Source: RUG754 sp964345365
Lineage (GTDB): Bacteria > Bacillota > Clostridia > Peptostreptococcales > Anaerovoracaceae
Assembly (NCBI GenBank): GCA_964345365.1
Contig: CAYFQR010000006.1
Location: 1 to 45,475, forward strand
Direction: 5' to 3'
Length of the DNA stretch: 45,475 nt
Part shown: positions 1 to 8,122 of the stretch, piece after piece
How the letters are laid out: the number at the start of each line of letters is the position of its first letter
How positions within the stretch are numbered: the first letter of the stretch is position 1
The notes under the pieces: generated by a model
Database searches by the model: none
Seen by the model: only the letters and a program-made list of their open reading frames with translations
Told to the model about the DNA's origin: nothing
Program-made: the position numbers and the translations under genes

Positions 1-1
1 C

Positions 2-505
2 TATGTTGATTCTGAATGCAACCATGAAAAGCATAGGATTAAAGGCAGGCCTTACAGAAGCCATATTGAAGAATACAGAATGATAGAAGGCGACCCAAAG
101 ACACAGAACAGTTTTCGCCTTTTGCGCGTACCGGATATTGTCATGGCAGAAGTAAAAAAGAGAAAAATCATTGTAGAAGCCAATAAGGTGCGCTATGGCG
201 AGCAGTATCAGGACAATGACTATATCTGCTGTCAGCCAAATGGATGCCTCCACACAGCAACCTCTTTTAATAATGCGCTGACAAAGCTGTGCGGGCGAAA
301 TGCTTTGCCTCATGTTACCGTGCATGGACTTCGACATATGTACGCAACGATTTTGCTTGAAATGGAAGTGCCTTTAGTCAAAATTTCCGCCCTGCTGGGG
401 CATAGTTCAGTACATACCACATTTGAGTATTACTGTGATGTCATGGACGAGAACGAAAACATCTTAGCCTTTATGAATAATGCCTTTGCTCCGGTCTGTG
501 CATAA
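2..505 (+). CDS. Tyrosine site-specific recombinase, C-terminal part (cut by window edge)
   Basis: The frame is already open at the left edge, so only the last 167 residues are present; the ATG at 80 is internal. The remaining part is the catalytic domain of a phage-integrase-family tyrosine recombinase, which cuts and rejoins DNA at att sites. Visible catalytic landmarks are the H-x-x-R box in 'HGLRHMYAT', the 'LLGHSS' histidine box and the nucleophile region 'TFEYY' near the C-terminus. It stops 14 bases before a second recombinase of the same family on the same strand, so the two are probably co-transcribed and belong to one integrated element extending left of the window. The family is clear; the element type is not. 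Confidence 0.88.
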   Translation, partial: YVDSECNHEKHRIKGRPYRSHIEEYRMIEGDPKTQNSFRLLRVPDIVMAEVKKRKIIVEANKVRYGEQYQDNDYICCQPNGCLHTATSFNNALTKLCGRNALPHVTVHGLRHMYATILLEMEVPLVKISALLGHSSVHTTFEYYCDVMDENENILAFMNNAFAPVCA

Positions 506-519
506 GGGAGGGTGCGAGA

Positions 520-1800
520 ATGAAACTTGATTTGAACTTACAAAGATATGTGGAGTGGGAGGTTTCAAATGTTATGCCAATCAAAGAAAAATTTGGCTAT
601 CGAGTTTCTCTCATTTATCTGGATGGATCTAAGCGCATCCAGCAGAAATCCGGATTTGCGACGGAGAAAGAAGCCGGTGCTGCACGAGATAAAACTATCG
701 GGGAACTTTATGCCGGGACATATGTGGTCTACGGGAATATACTGGTGCGAGAGTTCTTAGACTTCTGGATGGAGGAAGATATTAAAAAACGCGTAGGAAG
801 CTACGAAACTTATGTCACCTTTGCGGGCACGATAAAACGGCATATTAAGCCGATCCTTGGCGGAAAGAAAATAGAAGAGGTGAATCGCGGAGATATTCAA
901 AAGCTATATAATCTGAAAGCGGAATATTCGATTTATGTTGCACGGCAGGTGAAGACGGTCATAAATCTATCTATGCGTTATGCGGTAGATAAGAAAATTA
1001 TTCCGGAGAATCCGGCAGCCGAGGTTTTGCTTCCGAAGTCGGCCGCAAAGAAAAAATATCATACACGAAACATCGACACGCAAAAGACTCTGACGATGGA
1101 GCAGATTCAAACCTTACTGGAAGCAAGCAAGGATACGCCGATTCATATGCAGGTACTGCTGAATGTATTGATGGGACTTCGGCGTGGGGAAATCAACGGT
1201 GTAAAGTTCTCTGATGTAAACTATATCAATCGTACACTGAAGGTACAGCGGCAGTTAGGAAAAAAGATTGGAAGCAGGAGAGAAGATTTTGCCCCAAAGA
1301 CTTTTGGCAAGCAGGAGGTGCGCCTAAAAACCTCCTCCAGTTATCGGGAAATTCCGATACCGGATTATGTATTTGAAGCAATTTTGGAGCAGCGAGAGAT
1401 TTACGAACAGCAAAAACGAAGAAGCACCTTTCAAGACCTCGGGTACATTTGCTGTTCCAGTTATGGAAGACCGCGAAGCAGTTCGTTTCATTGGCAGCAT
1501 TACAAGAAACTGCTGGCGGACAACAATCTGCCCAATATCCGCTGGCACGACTTGCGAAGTACCTTCTGCACATTGCTTCTGAAAAACGATTTCAATCCGA
1601 AAGCGGTATCGAAGCTGATGGGACACGCGAAAGAAATGATAACCATGGATGTTTATGGCGATAACCGCGGTATCCTTGCGGATTGTGTGGACGAGCTGCA
1701 GCCATTTATCGAAGAAGTGCTGCCGAATGCGGAGCAGGATAACGTCCTTGTAACAGAGAGGATGGATGTTGTAATCAATGCGAAATCGTACCTTTCTTAA
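520..1800 (+). CDS. Tyrosine recombinase / phage-type integrase (426 aa)
   Basis: A full-length integrase with the usual three parts: an N-terminal arm-type DNA-binding region (about residues 22-70), a helical core-binding domain (about 75-165) and a catalytic domain (about 190-395). Catalytic residues I can place are R221 in 'GLRRGE', K270, H343 and R346 in 'WHDLRS', H369 in 'LMGHA' and the nucleophile Y379 in 'MDVYGD'. The start follows a GGGAGGG ribosome binding site and lies 14 bases after the stop of another recombinase. It is the last gene of the left-hand element; the next genes are ordinary housekeeping genes (uvrB, mazG). A pair of integrases at an island edge suggests integration or excision that uses both enzymes, but that is inference. 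Confidence 0.92.
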   Translation: MKLDLNLQRYVEWEVSNVMPIKEKFGYRVSLIYLDGSKRIQQKSGFATEKEAGAARDKTIGELYAGTYVVYGNILVREFLDFWMEEDIKKRVGSYETYVTFAGTIKRHIKPILGGKKIEEVNRGDIQKLYNLKAEYSIYVARQVKTVINLSMRYAVDKKIIPENPAAEVLLPKSAAKKKYHTRNIDTQKTLTMEQIQTLLEASKDTPIHMQVLLNVLMGLRRGEINGVKFSDVNYINRTLKVQRQLGKKIGSRREDFAPKTFGKQEVRLKTSSSYREIPIPDYVFEAILEQREIYEQQKRRSTFQDLGYICCSSYGRPRSSSFHWQHYKKLLADNNLPNIRWHDLRSTFCTLLLKNDFNPKAVSKLMGHAKEMITMDVYGDNRGILADCVDELQPFIEEVLPNAEQDNVLVTERMDVVINAKSYLS

Positions 1801-1828
1801 AGAATCTCGAATCGAAAAGCAAAGTTCA

Positions 1829-1899
1829 TAAAAAGTATAGCCATAACCGCAATTTGGAAAACCTATGTTCGTTTTTGGCTATACTTTTTATATTTTTTG
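1829..1899. terminator. Perfect 15-bp inverted repeat after the integrase
   Basis: Bases 1829-1843 and 1876-1890 are exact reverse complements (arm taaaaagtatagcca) separated by 32 bases, and the right arm runs into a T-rich stretch (1885-1898). It lies 28 bases after the integrase stop, so a terminator is the simplest reading. An AT-rich 15-bp perfect repeat next to an integrase could equally be part of an attachment or integrase-binding site. No second copy is visible in the window. Confidence 0.5.
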
Positions 1900-2225
1900 T
1901 GATACAATGTCCTTGGCACTGCGATTGCCGAGCGGAACGCGCGAGCAGAGCAGATGCAAGACAGGTGTCCGAGCAAAGGCGATTGCGGAGCAGAATGCGA
2001 CAGCAAAGCCGTTTTGCGTCCGGACCACTTTTTAGTGACCTTTTGTGTTGCCGCGTCCCGTTGGTATTACTAAGGTTTGCGGTGTTTGGAAAATCGGTTT
2101 TCGTGACTTTCATTCGTAAAACGCAAAAAATGGGCAAAAACGGAGAACTTGAAATTTTGGATTTTTACGAATTTCGGGCTGATACACGAGCTTTTTCGCA
2201 GGGTCACTGAGAAAGGAAACGAGAA
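1900..2225. other. Intergenic stretch between the integrase and uvrB; no gene supported
   Basis: This is the presumed junction between the left element and chromosomal genes. Open frames cross it on both strands, but none has a convincing ribosome binding site or recognisable protein. It contains an imperfect 21-bp direct repeat (1921-1941 and 1979-1999, three mismatches, core gcgattgc). I see no clear sigma-A promoter for uvrB, so that promoter is either weak or uses a non-consensus form. Confidence 0.4.
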
Positions 2226-4199
2226 ATGGAGTTCAAACTACATTCAGACTATACCATGACGGGCGACCAGCCCGAAGCGGTTGATAAGCTATATGCAGGG
2301 CTCGTTTCAGGAAAGAAGTTTCAGACCTTGATGGGTGTAACCGGTTCAGGCAAGACTTTCACTATGGCGAACCTCATCGCCCGCGCCAATCGACCTACGC
2401 TCGTAATCTCGCATAACAAGACTCTGGCTGCCCAGCTCTATGGAGAATTCAAGGAGTTTTTCCCTGAAAATGCGGTCGAATATTTCGTTTCATACTATGA
2501 CTATTATCAGCCGGAAGCCTATGTGCCTTCTACGGACACATATATTGAAAAGGACTCCGACATCAATGCCGAAATCGAAAAGCTTCGTCACTCTGCGACT
2601 GCTGCGCTCGCCGAGAGGCGCGATGTCATCATCGTAGCTTCCGTTTCGTGTATCTACGGACTCGGCTCACCGTTTGACTATAAGAACCAAATGCTTTCGC
2701 TAAGACCGGGCATGGAGAAATCACGCAAGTCGATACTCCGCAAGCTCGTCGACCTGCAATATGACCGAAACGACACGGAGTTTGACAGAGGCACTTTCAG
2801 AGTAAGAGGCGACATGCTCGACATCTATCCTGCAGGCGGCGACTCGGCCGTGCGCGTTGAGCTTTTCGGTGACGAGATAGATACGATAAAAGAAATCAAC
2901 CCCGTGACGGGTGAAATCCTGGGTATCAGGAATCACATATCGATATTCCCGGCTTCTCACTATGTCACATCACCCGAAAATATGGAGCGTGCCATCCGCG
3001 AGATCGGTGAAGAATTGGAAGAAAGAATTCAGTGGTTCAAAGACCGCGGAAAGCTCCTCGAAGCACAGAGGATAGAGCAGAGAACCCGCTATGACCTCGA
3101 AATGCTCCGCGAAATAGGCACATGCAAAGGAATCGAGAACTACACGCGTCCTCTCGCCGGTTTTGAGCCCGGCGGCAAGCCATATACACTAATTGATTAC
3201 TTCCCTGAAGATTTCATGGTTTTCGTAGATGAGTCGCACGCGATGATTCCGCAGCTTCACGCGATGTACGCCGGCAACCTTTCACGAAAAACCTCGCTCG
3301 TCGAATACGGATTCAGACTGCCGTCCGCACTCGACAACCGCCCGCTTAAGTTCGACGAATGGGAAAGAATGGTAAATCAGGCGGTATTCTTCTCAGCCAC
3401 ACCTGCATCATACGAAAAAGAAGTATCGGGCGGCATCAATGCCGAACAGATAATACGTCCCACCGGACTTTTGGACCCTACGATTGAAATCGTTCGTACC
3501 GAAGGCCAGATAGACCACCTTATCGGAGAAATCAGAAAAACAATCGACAAGGGACAAAAAATTTTCGTAACAACGCTGACAAAAAAAATGGCTGAATCTC
3601 TCACCGACTACCTAAAAGGTGTAAATATACGCGTCAGATATCTCCACTCCGATGTGGAAACTCTCGAGCGTATGGAGATATTACATGATCTCAGAATGGA
3701 TGTGTTTGATGTCCTCGTAGGAATCAATCTTCTGAGGGAAGGGCTTGATGTGCCTGAGGTAGGACTTGTCGCAATTCTCGATGCAGACAAAGAAGGTTTC
3801 TTAAGAACTGAAACCTCACTCATCCAGACTATCGGAAGAGCCGCCAGAAATGTTGACGGTCGCGTCATAATGTATGCGGACCGTATATCTAAGGCGATGC
3901 AGGCGGCTATTGACGAAACCGACAGGAGACGTAAGCTTCAAAACGACTATAATATTGCTCACGGCATAACCCCTGAATCCGTCAAGAAATCTGTGCGCGA
4001 TGTCATAGAGGCGACGCGCCGGGCCGAACCTGAAGATGAATACTATAAGGGGAGAACCGCTGCCGAGCTCACGAAAAAAGAGCTTCGTGACTACGTGAAA
4101 AAACTCGAAAAGGAAATGAAGCAGGCCGCCGCCGACTTACAGTTTGAGCGTGCCGCTCAGCTGCGTGACAGGATATTCGAGATGAGGGTAAGGCTGTAA
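2226..4199 (+). CDS. uvrB: UvrABC system protein B
   Basis: UvrB is the damage-verifying helicase-like subunit of nucleotide excision repair: it receives lesions from UvrA and recruits UvrC for incision. The 657-residue length is normal. Visible are Walker A 'GVTGSGKT' (37-44), the beta-hairpin region rich in tyrosines ('YYDYYQPEAYVPS', about 92-106), the DExx box 'VDESH' (about 337), helicase motif VI 'QTIGRAARN', and the C-terminal UVR motif that binds UvrC (about 620-650). The start follows a GAAAGGA site. uvrA and uvrC, often adjacent in Bacillota, are not in the window. An integrated element ends just upstream, so the native promoter region may have been altered. Confidence 0.98.
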   Translation: MEFKLHSDYTMTGDQPEAVDKLYAGLVSGKKFQTLMGVTGSGKTFTMANLIARANRPTLVISHNKTLAAQLYGEFKEFFPENAVEYFVSYYDYYQPEAYVPSTDTYIEKDSDINAEIEKLRHSATAALAERRDVIIVASVSCIYGLGSPFDYKNQMLSLRPGMEKSRKSILRKLVDLQYDRNDTEFDRGTFRVRGDMLDIYPAGGDSAVRVELFGDEIDTIKEINPVTGEILGIRNHISIFPASHYVTSPENMERAIREIGEELEERIQWFKDRGKLLEAQRIEQRTRYDLEMLREIGTCKGIENYTRPLAGFEPGGKPYTLIDYFPEDFMVFVDESHAMIPQLHAMYAGNLSRKTSLVEYGFRLPSALDNRPLKFDEWERMVNQAVFFSATPASYEKEVSGGINAEQIIRPTGLLDPTIEIVRTEGQIDHLIGEIRKTIDKGQKIFVTTLTKKMAESLTDYLKGVNIRVRYLHSDVETLERMEILHDLRMDVFDVLVGINLLREGLDVPEVGLVAILDADKEGFLRTETSLIQTIGRAARNVDGRVIMYADRISKAMQAAIDETDRRRKLQNDYNIAHGITPESVKKSVRDVIEATRRAEPEDEYYKGRTAAELTKKELRDYVKKLEKEMKQAAADLQFERAAQLRDRIFEMRVRL

Positions 4200-4316
4200 A
4201 CTGCTGTAATAAGGCTCTTACGGATGCCGGTAATCAAATAAAATGATGACACAGATTGCATTATCGTTGTTTTGCATGATATTTTACAAATATAACTTAG
4301 AAAAGAGGGAATCAGC

Positions 4317-4823
4317 ATGTCGGAATTGAATAAATTATTAGACATAGTACGCAAGTTGCGCGGGGAGGGAGGTTGCCCTTGGGATATGGAGCAGACTCAC
4401 GAGAGTCTCAAACCATGTCTCATCGAAGAAGCTGCCGAAGTTGTCGGCGGCATCAATCTGCTTAATGAAACGGGCAATCCGGATAATCTTAAGGAAGAGC
4501 TTGGAGACCTTCTTCTTCAGGTCGTAATGCATTCCCAGATTGCAAGCGAGGAAGGGCTGTTTGATATAGAAGATGTCGCCAAGTGCATAAATGATAAGAT
4601 GGTGCGCCGCCATCCACATGTATTCGGAGACGCCGAGGTGTCAAGCTCAACCGAAGTACTTGAAAAGTGGGATGAGATAAAGAAACAGGAGAAAAATGAG
4701 AAAAAGAACATGGCTGCTGCAGAAGCCAACCTCCCTGAAGCGTTTGAGGAATCAATTCGTCTAATTGAGCGTGCAAAAAAGAGAAAAGAGGCGAAAATCG
4801 CCTCTAAATACAGCCTAACATAA
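4317..4823 (+). CDS. mazG: MazG-family nucleotide pyrophosphohydrolase
   Basis: A 168-residue single-domain MazG protein; the family hydrolyses nucleoside triphosphates, often aberrant dNTPs, to monophosphate and pyrophosphate. The magnesium-binding acidic helices are visible as 'EEAAEV' (E37, E38, E41) and 'EELGDLL' (E61, D64), with the family's 'GGCPWD' start region (18-23) and 'RRHPHVFGD' segment. E. coli MazG is longer with two such domains; this one keeps only one. The C-terminus is lysine-rich. The start follows an AGAGGGA site. The gene is convergent with the next, ending only three bases from its stop, and its last codons hold a hairpin that looks like the other gene's terminator. Confidence 0.9.
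   Translation: MSELNKLLDIVRKLRGEGGCPWDMEQTHESLKPCLIEEAAEVVGGINLLNETGNPDNLKEELGDLLLQVVMHSQIASEEGLFDIEDVAKCINDKMVRRHPHVFGDAEVSSSTEVLEKWDEIKKQEKNEKKNMAAAEANLPEAFEESIRLIERAKKRKEAKIASKYSLT
4770..4804 (-). terminator. Terminator of the PII-like gene, lying inside the 3' end of mazG
   Basis: Bases 4788-4793 (gaggcg) and 4799-4804 (cgcctc) form a 6-bp GC-rich stem. Read on the minus strand it is followed by a U-rich run from the A-rich plus-strand codons at 4775-4787. It starts 23 bases after the minus-strand PII-like stop, as expected for an intrinsic terminator, yet lies in the coding sequence of mazG on the other strand. Confidence 0.65.
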
Positions 4824-4826
4824 ACA

Positions 4827-5519
4827 TTATTTAAGGTTTTCGAACAGACCTCTGACATCCAGAACAGGTTCTACGAACAAAATACCTTTGTTAGGGTTAT
4901 CGAATTGAAGTCCCTCATATAAGCCTTTTACAACTTTGTCAATGAGTTCGCTCGGCATAAGGATCATAATTATTTCTTTTTCCGGTTCTATCTCCATGCC
5001 GAGAAGCTTCTCAGCATATTCAGAGCCCGTACCTCTCCCGTGCATAACGGTACCGCCGTTTGCCCCTGCTCTTCGGGCAATTTCTATTACATCTTCCGCC
5101 AATCCGCGATTCACTATTACTGTAAGTTTTTTGAACATGCTATATTCCTCCGTATTCTTGAGTATGTCCAGGGCTTCGTCCCCGTTATTTAATATCTGTT
5201 TTCCTGTTGCGATAGGTGTGGTATATATAATTCCGTGACCTTGTTTGTGCATCTGGAGTTCCTCCGAAAAAGAATCCATCACTTCGCTTGCTTTTTCTTT
5301 TTCAACGAGGATATTCACAATTATCATTTTTTCGCTCTTAATTCCCAGCCAATTTAATGTGGTATTTCTAACCGTACCTCTGCAGAGCATGGTTAAACCG
5401 CGAATCAGTCCGTTTCTTTCAGCGACTTGAGCCAACTTATGTAATTGATTATGACTTAAAATAAGCGTCATAAGTAAAAAAATTCTTTTATCATTTACTT
5501 CATTCACTTTTATATTCAT
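4827..5519 (-). CDS. Two-lobed PII-like (GlnB-fold) regulatory protein
   Basis: A 230-residue soluble protein that reads as two PII-like halves (about 1-110 and 125-230). The second half shows a typical strand-helix-strand pattern with 'GGTVMHGRGTG' (a T-loop-like segment) and a C-terminal 'GILFVEPVLDVRG'. PII proteins sense ATP/ADP and small metabolites and often gate membrane transporters. Its ATG overlaps the stop of the DUF1538 membrane gene by four bases (ATGA), so the two are translationally coupled and probably act together. The canonical uridylylated tyrosine of GlnB is not evident, so control by covalent modification is unlikely. The fold assignment is from sequence pattern only; ligand unknown. 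Confidence 0.75.
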   Translation of the reverse strand: MNIKVNEVNDKRIFLLMTLILSHNQLHKLAQVAERNGLIRGLTMLCRGTVRNTTLNWLGIKSEKMIIVNILVEKEKASEVMDSFSEELQMHKQGHGIIYTTPIATGKQILNNGDEALDILKNTEEYSMFKKLTVIVNRGLAEDVIEIARRAGANGGTVMHGRGTGSEYAEKLLGMEIEPEKEIIMILMPSELIDKVVKGLYEGLQFDNPNKGILFVEPVLDVRGLFENLK

Positions 5520-7033
5520 GGATTACCTCCTGTTTTTTTCACCTCTTTAATGCGAGCCCGCTCCATCTTGCGCGTTTTAGCGTTATAGAGTGCGCCGAGC
5601 AGCTCAAGTGCTATAATCGGCATCATTGCGACTATCGCTATCATTCCGAACCCGTCCGTCACCACATCCGCCGTCGGTACCTGTGCTGCTATTCCCTGTA
5701 CAAAAGCGAGCGAGAATGTGGATGTCATCGGGCCCGATGCAACGCCGCCGGCGTCGAATGCCATGCCCACAAAAAGATCCGGTACAAAATGTGATAATAT
5801 TACCGACAGCCCGAATCCGGGTATTAAGTACATCCATAGCTGAATATCCGGTATTAAGATTCTGAGTGCCGACATGAAAATCGAAAGCCCAACCGCTACC
5901 GACAAGAATATCAGTACGATACTCCGCTTGACCGAACCTCCGGTCACCTCTTCAACCTGGTCTGTAAGTACATGAACTGCCGGCTCCGCGAGAACCGTCG
6001 TGAGCCCGAGCAGCAAAGCCACGGACAAAATAGGAATATTCGAATCCAATGCCGCAAGTTCTATACCGATCATTGAGCCGATTTCCATAAATCCGCCGTT
6101 GACACCCAGTAAAAAAATTACAAGCCCGGAATATGTCAAAACTATACCGCGAGTGATATCTATCACTTTGTTTTTTTTGTATTTGAAGAAAAATATCTGA
6201 AAAAATATAAAAGCGACAATAATCGGAAGCAGGGTTAATAGCGACTCCCATGCAAGAGTAGCCATTTTGGAAGTATAGGACTCAAGCAAACCCGTCTGCC
6301 CTACAGCCACCTCCGGAAGTTCTCCTTCCAGTTTGCCGCTGTCGAGGAAAAGCCCCGTCACCAAAACGCCCAATATTGCCCCTGTCGATGAGATACCAAC
6401 CAGCCCGAAGCTGTCGGCCTCTCCCATTTTTCTGTCTTTTTTGAGTGCTGAAATACCCGCTGCCAGTGCGAGCATAAACGGAACCGTAATCGCGCCTGTC
6501 GTGGCTCCGGAAGCATCAAACGCTATTGCCAGGAAGTCCGGCGAAGAAAATAGCGACAAGAGGAACATGAGGCCATACGCCCCTGTGAATACATATTTCA
6601 GCCTTACGCCTTTAGGTATTCTGAGCATTCCGAGAGTCATCATTATGCCGAGTCCGATAGAGACCGCAACGACCATCAGTATATTATCAAACTGCCCTGA
6701 AGTCACGCTGTCCACTTGGTTGGCAAGAATATGCAAATCCGGTTCGGCGTATGAAATAAAAAAACCCAGAATCAAGCTGACCGTAATTATCAACGCATAG
6801 CTGTCGGAATGCGTGATTGCATTTCCGACACCATGCCCTATAGGTTCAAGACCCTGGTCGATTCCAAACAAAAATATCGTCAATCCGACAATAACCAGAC
6901 CGGTACCGATTAGAAACGCATACATCATGTTCGGCTCCAACGGAGTAATTGTAAAGTGGAGCACTATCACGATGAACGTAATCGGCAATACCGACATCAG
7001 AACTTCCTTAAATTTTCCTTTTAGTTCGTTCAA
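5516..7033 (-). CDS. DUF1538 integral membrane protein with internal duplication
   Basis: A 505-residue, highly hydrophobic protein built from two related halves. The segment 'YAEPDLHILANQVDSVT' in the first half (about 94-110) recurs as 'LAEPAVHVLTDQVEEVT' in the second (about 350-366), showing an internal duplication, usual for inverted- or tandem-repeat transporters. The family is annotated DUF1538 with no established substrate; a transporter role is inferred. The start is TTG, preceded by a strong GGGGGAGG site seven bases upstream, and a good promoter lies just before it. The stop overlaps the start of a PII-like regulator, so I read the pair as channel or transporter plus its cytosolic gate or sensor. 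Confidence 0.88.
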   Translation of the reverse strand: MNELKGKFKEVLMSVLPITFIVIVLHFTITPLEPNMMYAFLIGTGLVIVGLTIFLFGIDQGLEPIGHGVGNAITHSDSYALIITVSLILGFFISYAEPDLHILANQVDSVTSGQFDNILMVVAVSIGLGIMMTLGMLRIPKGVRLKYVFTGAYGLMFLLSLFSSPDFLAIAFDASGATTGAITVPFMLALAAGISALKKDRKMGEADSFGLVGISSTGAILGVLVTGLFLDSGKLEGELPEVAVGQTGLLESYTSKMATLAWESLLTLLPIIVAFIFFQIFFFKYKKNKVIDITRGIVLTYSGLVIFLLGVNGGFMEIGSMIGIELAALDSNIPILSVALLLGLTTVLAEPAVHVLTDQVEEVTGGSVKRSIVLIFLSVAVGLSIFMSALRILIPDIQLWMYLIPGFGLSVILSHFVPDLFVGMAFDAGGVASGPMTSTFSLAFVQGIAAQVPTADVVTDGFGMIAIVAMMPIIALELLGALYNAKTRKMERARIKEVKKTGGNP

Positions 7034-7069
7034 GCTATAACCTCCCCCATGTATGATTCTAAATTAAAT

Positions 7070-7099
7070 ATTATATTTTTTGTTCTATACATATTTCAA
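7070..7099 (-). promoter_or_regulatory. Sigma-A promoter of the DUF1538/PII-like operon
   Basis: On the minus strand a TTGAAA -35 box (7094-7099) is followed after 18 bases by a perfect TATAAT -10 box (7070-7075), about 35 bases before the TTG start. The spacer is A-rich. Confidence 0.65.
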
Positions 7100-7121
7100 G
7101 TCTTAACAAAGTTTTTCTTAA

Positions 7122-7997
7122 TCACTGTTTTTTCGGCCTGTAAAATCTGCCGTTCACCTGCTCGGTATTTATGACATTTATAAATGCACCGCTGTCTATC
7201 TCTTTTATCTCTTTGAGAACTCTGTCAACCTGATCTCTGCCGATGACAGAATAAATTATGTGTTTTGTTTCACCCGAATAGCCGCCGATGCCGTCTATTC
7301 TCGTCGCGTCGTGCCTTGTGATTTCAACTATCTTTGCCGTAACTTCAGCAGGTTTTGAGGTTACAATCAGCAACGTATCCTGCTGGTACCTCTTATAGAA
7401 CTGTCCGAGCAGCGTGGTGATGGTGTACTGATAGATTATAGAGTAAAGCGCCCTGTCAAAGCCGAATATCAGGCCCGCTATCGTCAAAATGATTATATTA
7501 CCTGCGAATATGTAGTTCCATGTGTCTACACCTTTTTTTTCGGAAAAATATATGGAGATGAAATCGGTGCCTCCGCCGGACGCACCGACGGTGAGTGATA
7601 TAGTAGCCGCTACCGCTCCCAGGATTCCTCCGAATATAGATACCAAAAGTATATCATAAGTTATGGTTATATCGGGGAACAGGTCGGTGAGTATTGAAGA
7701 CAGCGCAACCACATAAAATGAGTACATCGTGAAACGCTTCCCTATGTATTTGAATCCGATAAAGGCCGGAACAACATTTAGAGGCAGATAGATGAAAGAA
7801 TATGGAATATCCAGATTAAAAAACTGCATAGCAATCTGCTTAATAAGAATTGTAATTCCGCTGAAGCCGCCGGGTATCAAATTTCCGGTTCTTATAAAAC
7901 TTTTCAGGTTAAAAGCATATATGCCCGCAGCAATCGTGAGAACTAAAAACCTAACTATCTCATTTTTTATGCCTTTTTTCTCTGAAAGGTTTTTCAT
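7122..7997 (-). CDS. YitT family membrane protein (DUF161 plus C-terminal DUF2179)
   Basis: A 291-residue protein with five to six membrane segments in the first 200 residues, including the glycine-rich 'TVGASGGGTDFIS' typical of YitT proteins, and a cytosolic C-terminal domain of about 70 residues (DUF2179). The family is common in Bacillota and has no proven transport substrate. I choose the ATG at 7997 because GGAG stands six bases before it; an in-frame TTG four codons upstream is the alternative. The 125-base gap to brnQ holds two tandem 35-bp repeats that end at this ribosome binding site. Confidence 0.9.
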   Translation of the reverse strand: MKNLSEKKGIKNEIVRFLVLTIAAGIYAFNLKSFIRTGNLIPGGFSGITILIKQIAMQFFNLDIPYSFIYLPLNVVPAFIGFKYIGKRFTMYSFYVVALSSILTDLFPDITITYDILLVSIFGGILGAVAATISLTVGASGGGTDFISIYFSEKKGVDTWNYIFAGNIIILTIAGLIFGFDRALYSIIYQYTITTLLGQFYKRYQQDTLLIVTSKPAEVTAKIVEITRHDATRIDGIGGYSGETKHIIYSVIGRDQVDRVLKEIKEIDSGAFINVINTEQVNGRFYRPKKQ

Positions 7998-7999
7998 TT

Positions 8000-8069
8000 T
8001 AATCTCCAATCCGCCGCCTTCGTCGGCGTCACAATAATCTCCATTCTATCACCCTCGCCGGTGTCACAA
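8000..8069. repeat. Two tandem imperfect 35-bp repeats upstream of yitT
   Basis: Units 8000-8034 and 8035-8069 abut exactly and agree at 27 of 35 positions by eye; most differences are transitions. On the minus strand each unit runs from TTGTGAC to TGGAGATTA, so each contains a ribosome-binding-site-like GGAG. The unit nearest the gene supplies the site used by the YitT start. Confidence 0.75.
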
Positions 8070-8122
8070 ACGGTTGTGAAAGATTCAATATTCCTTCGCA
8101 ATATCTTTTTTCTGCCGGCTCT

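Noticed and set aside
1829..1890. The 15-bp inverted repeat as a MITE or IS end pair
   Set aside because: Only 32 bases lie between the arms, no target duplication is visible, and a terminator or integrase site explains it more simply.
1826..2210. Open frames of about 100-120 codons on both strands between the integrase and uvrB
   Set aside because: No ribosome binding sites, no recognisable domain, and they overlap an inverted repeat and a direct repeat; they look like chance frames.
8070..8122. A riboswitch or T-box before brnQ or yitT
   Set aside because: brnQ has only 27 bases upstream, and the yitT gap holds repeats but no T-box bulge or known aptamer sequence that I can recognise.
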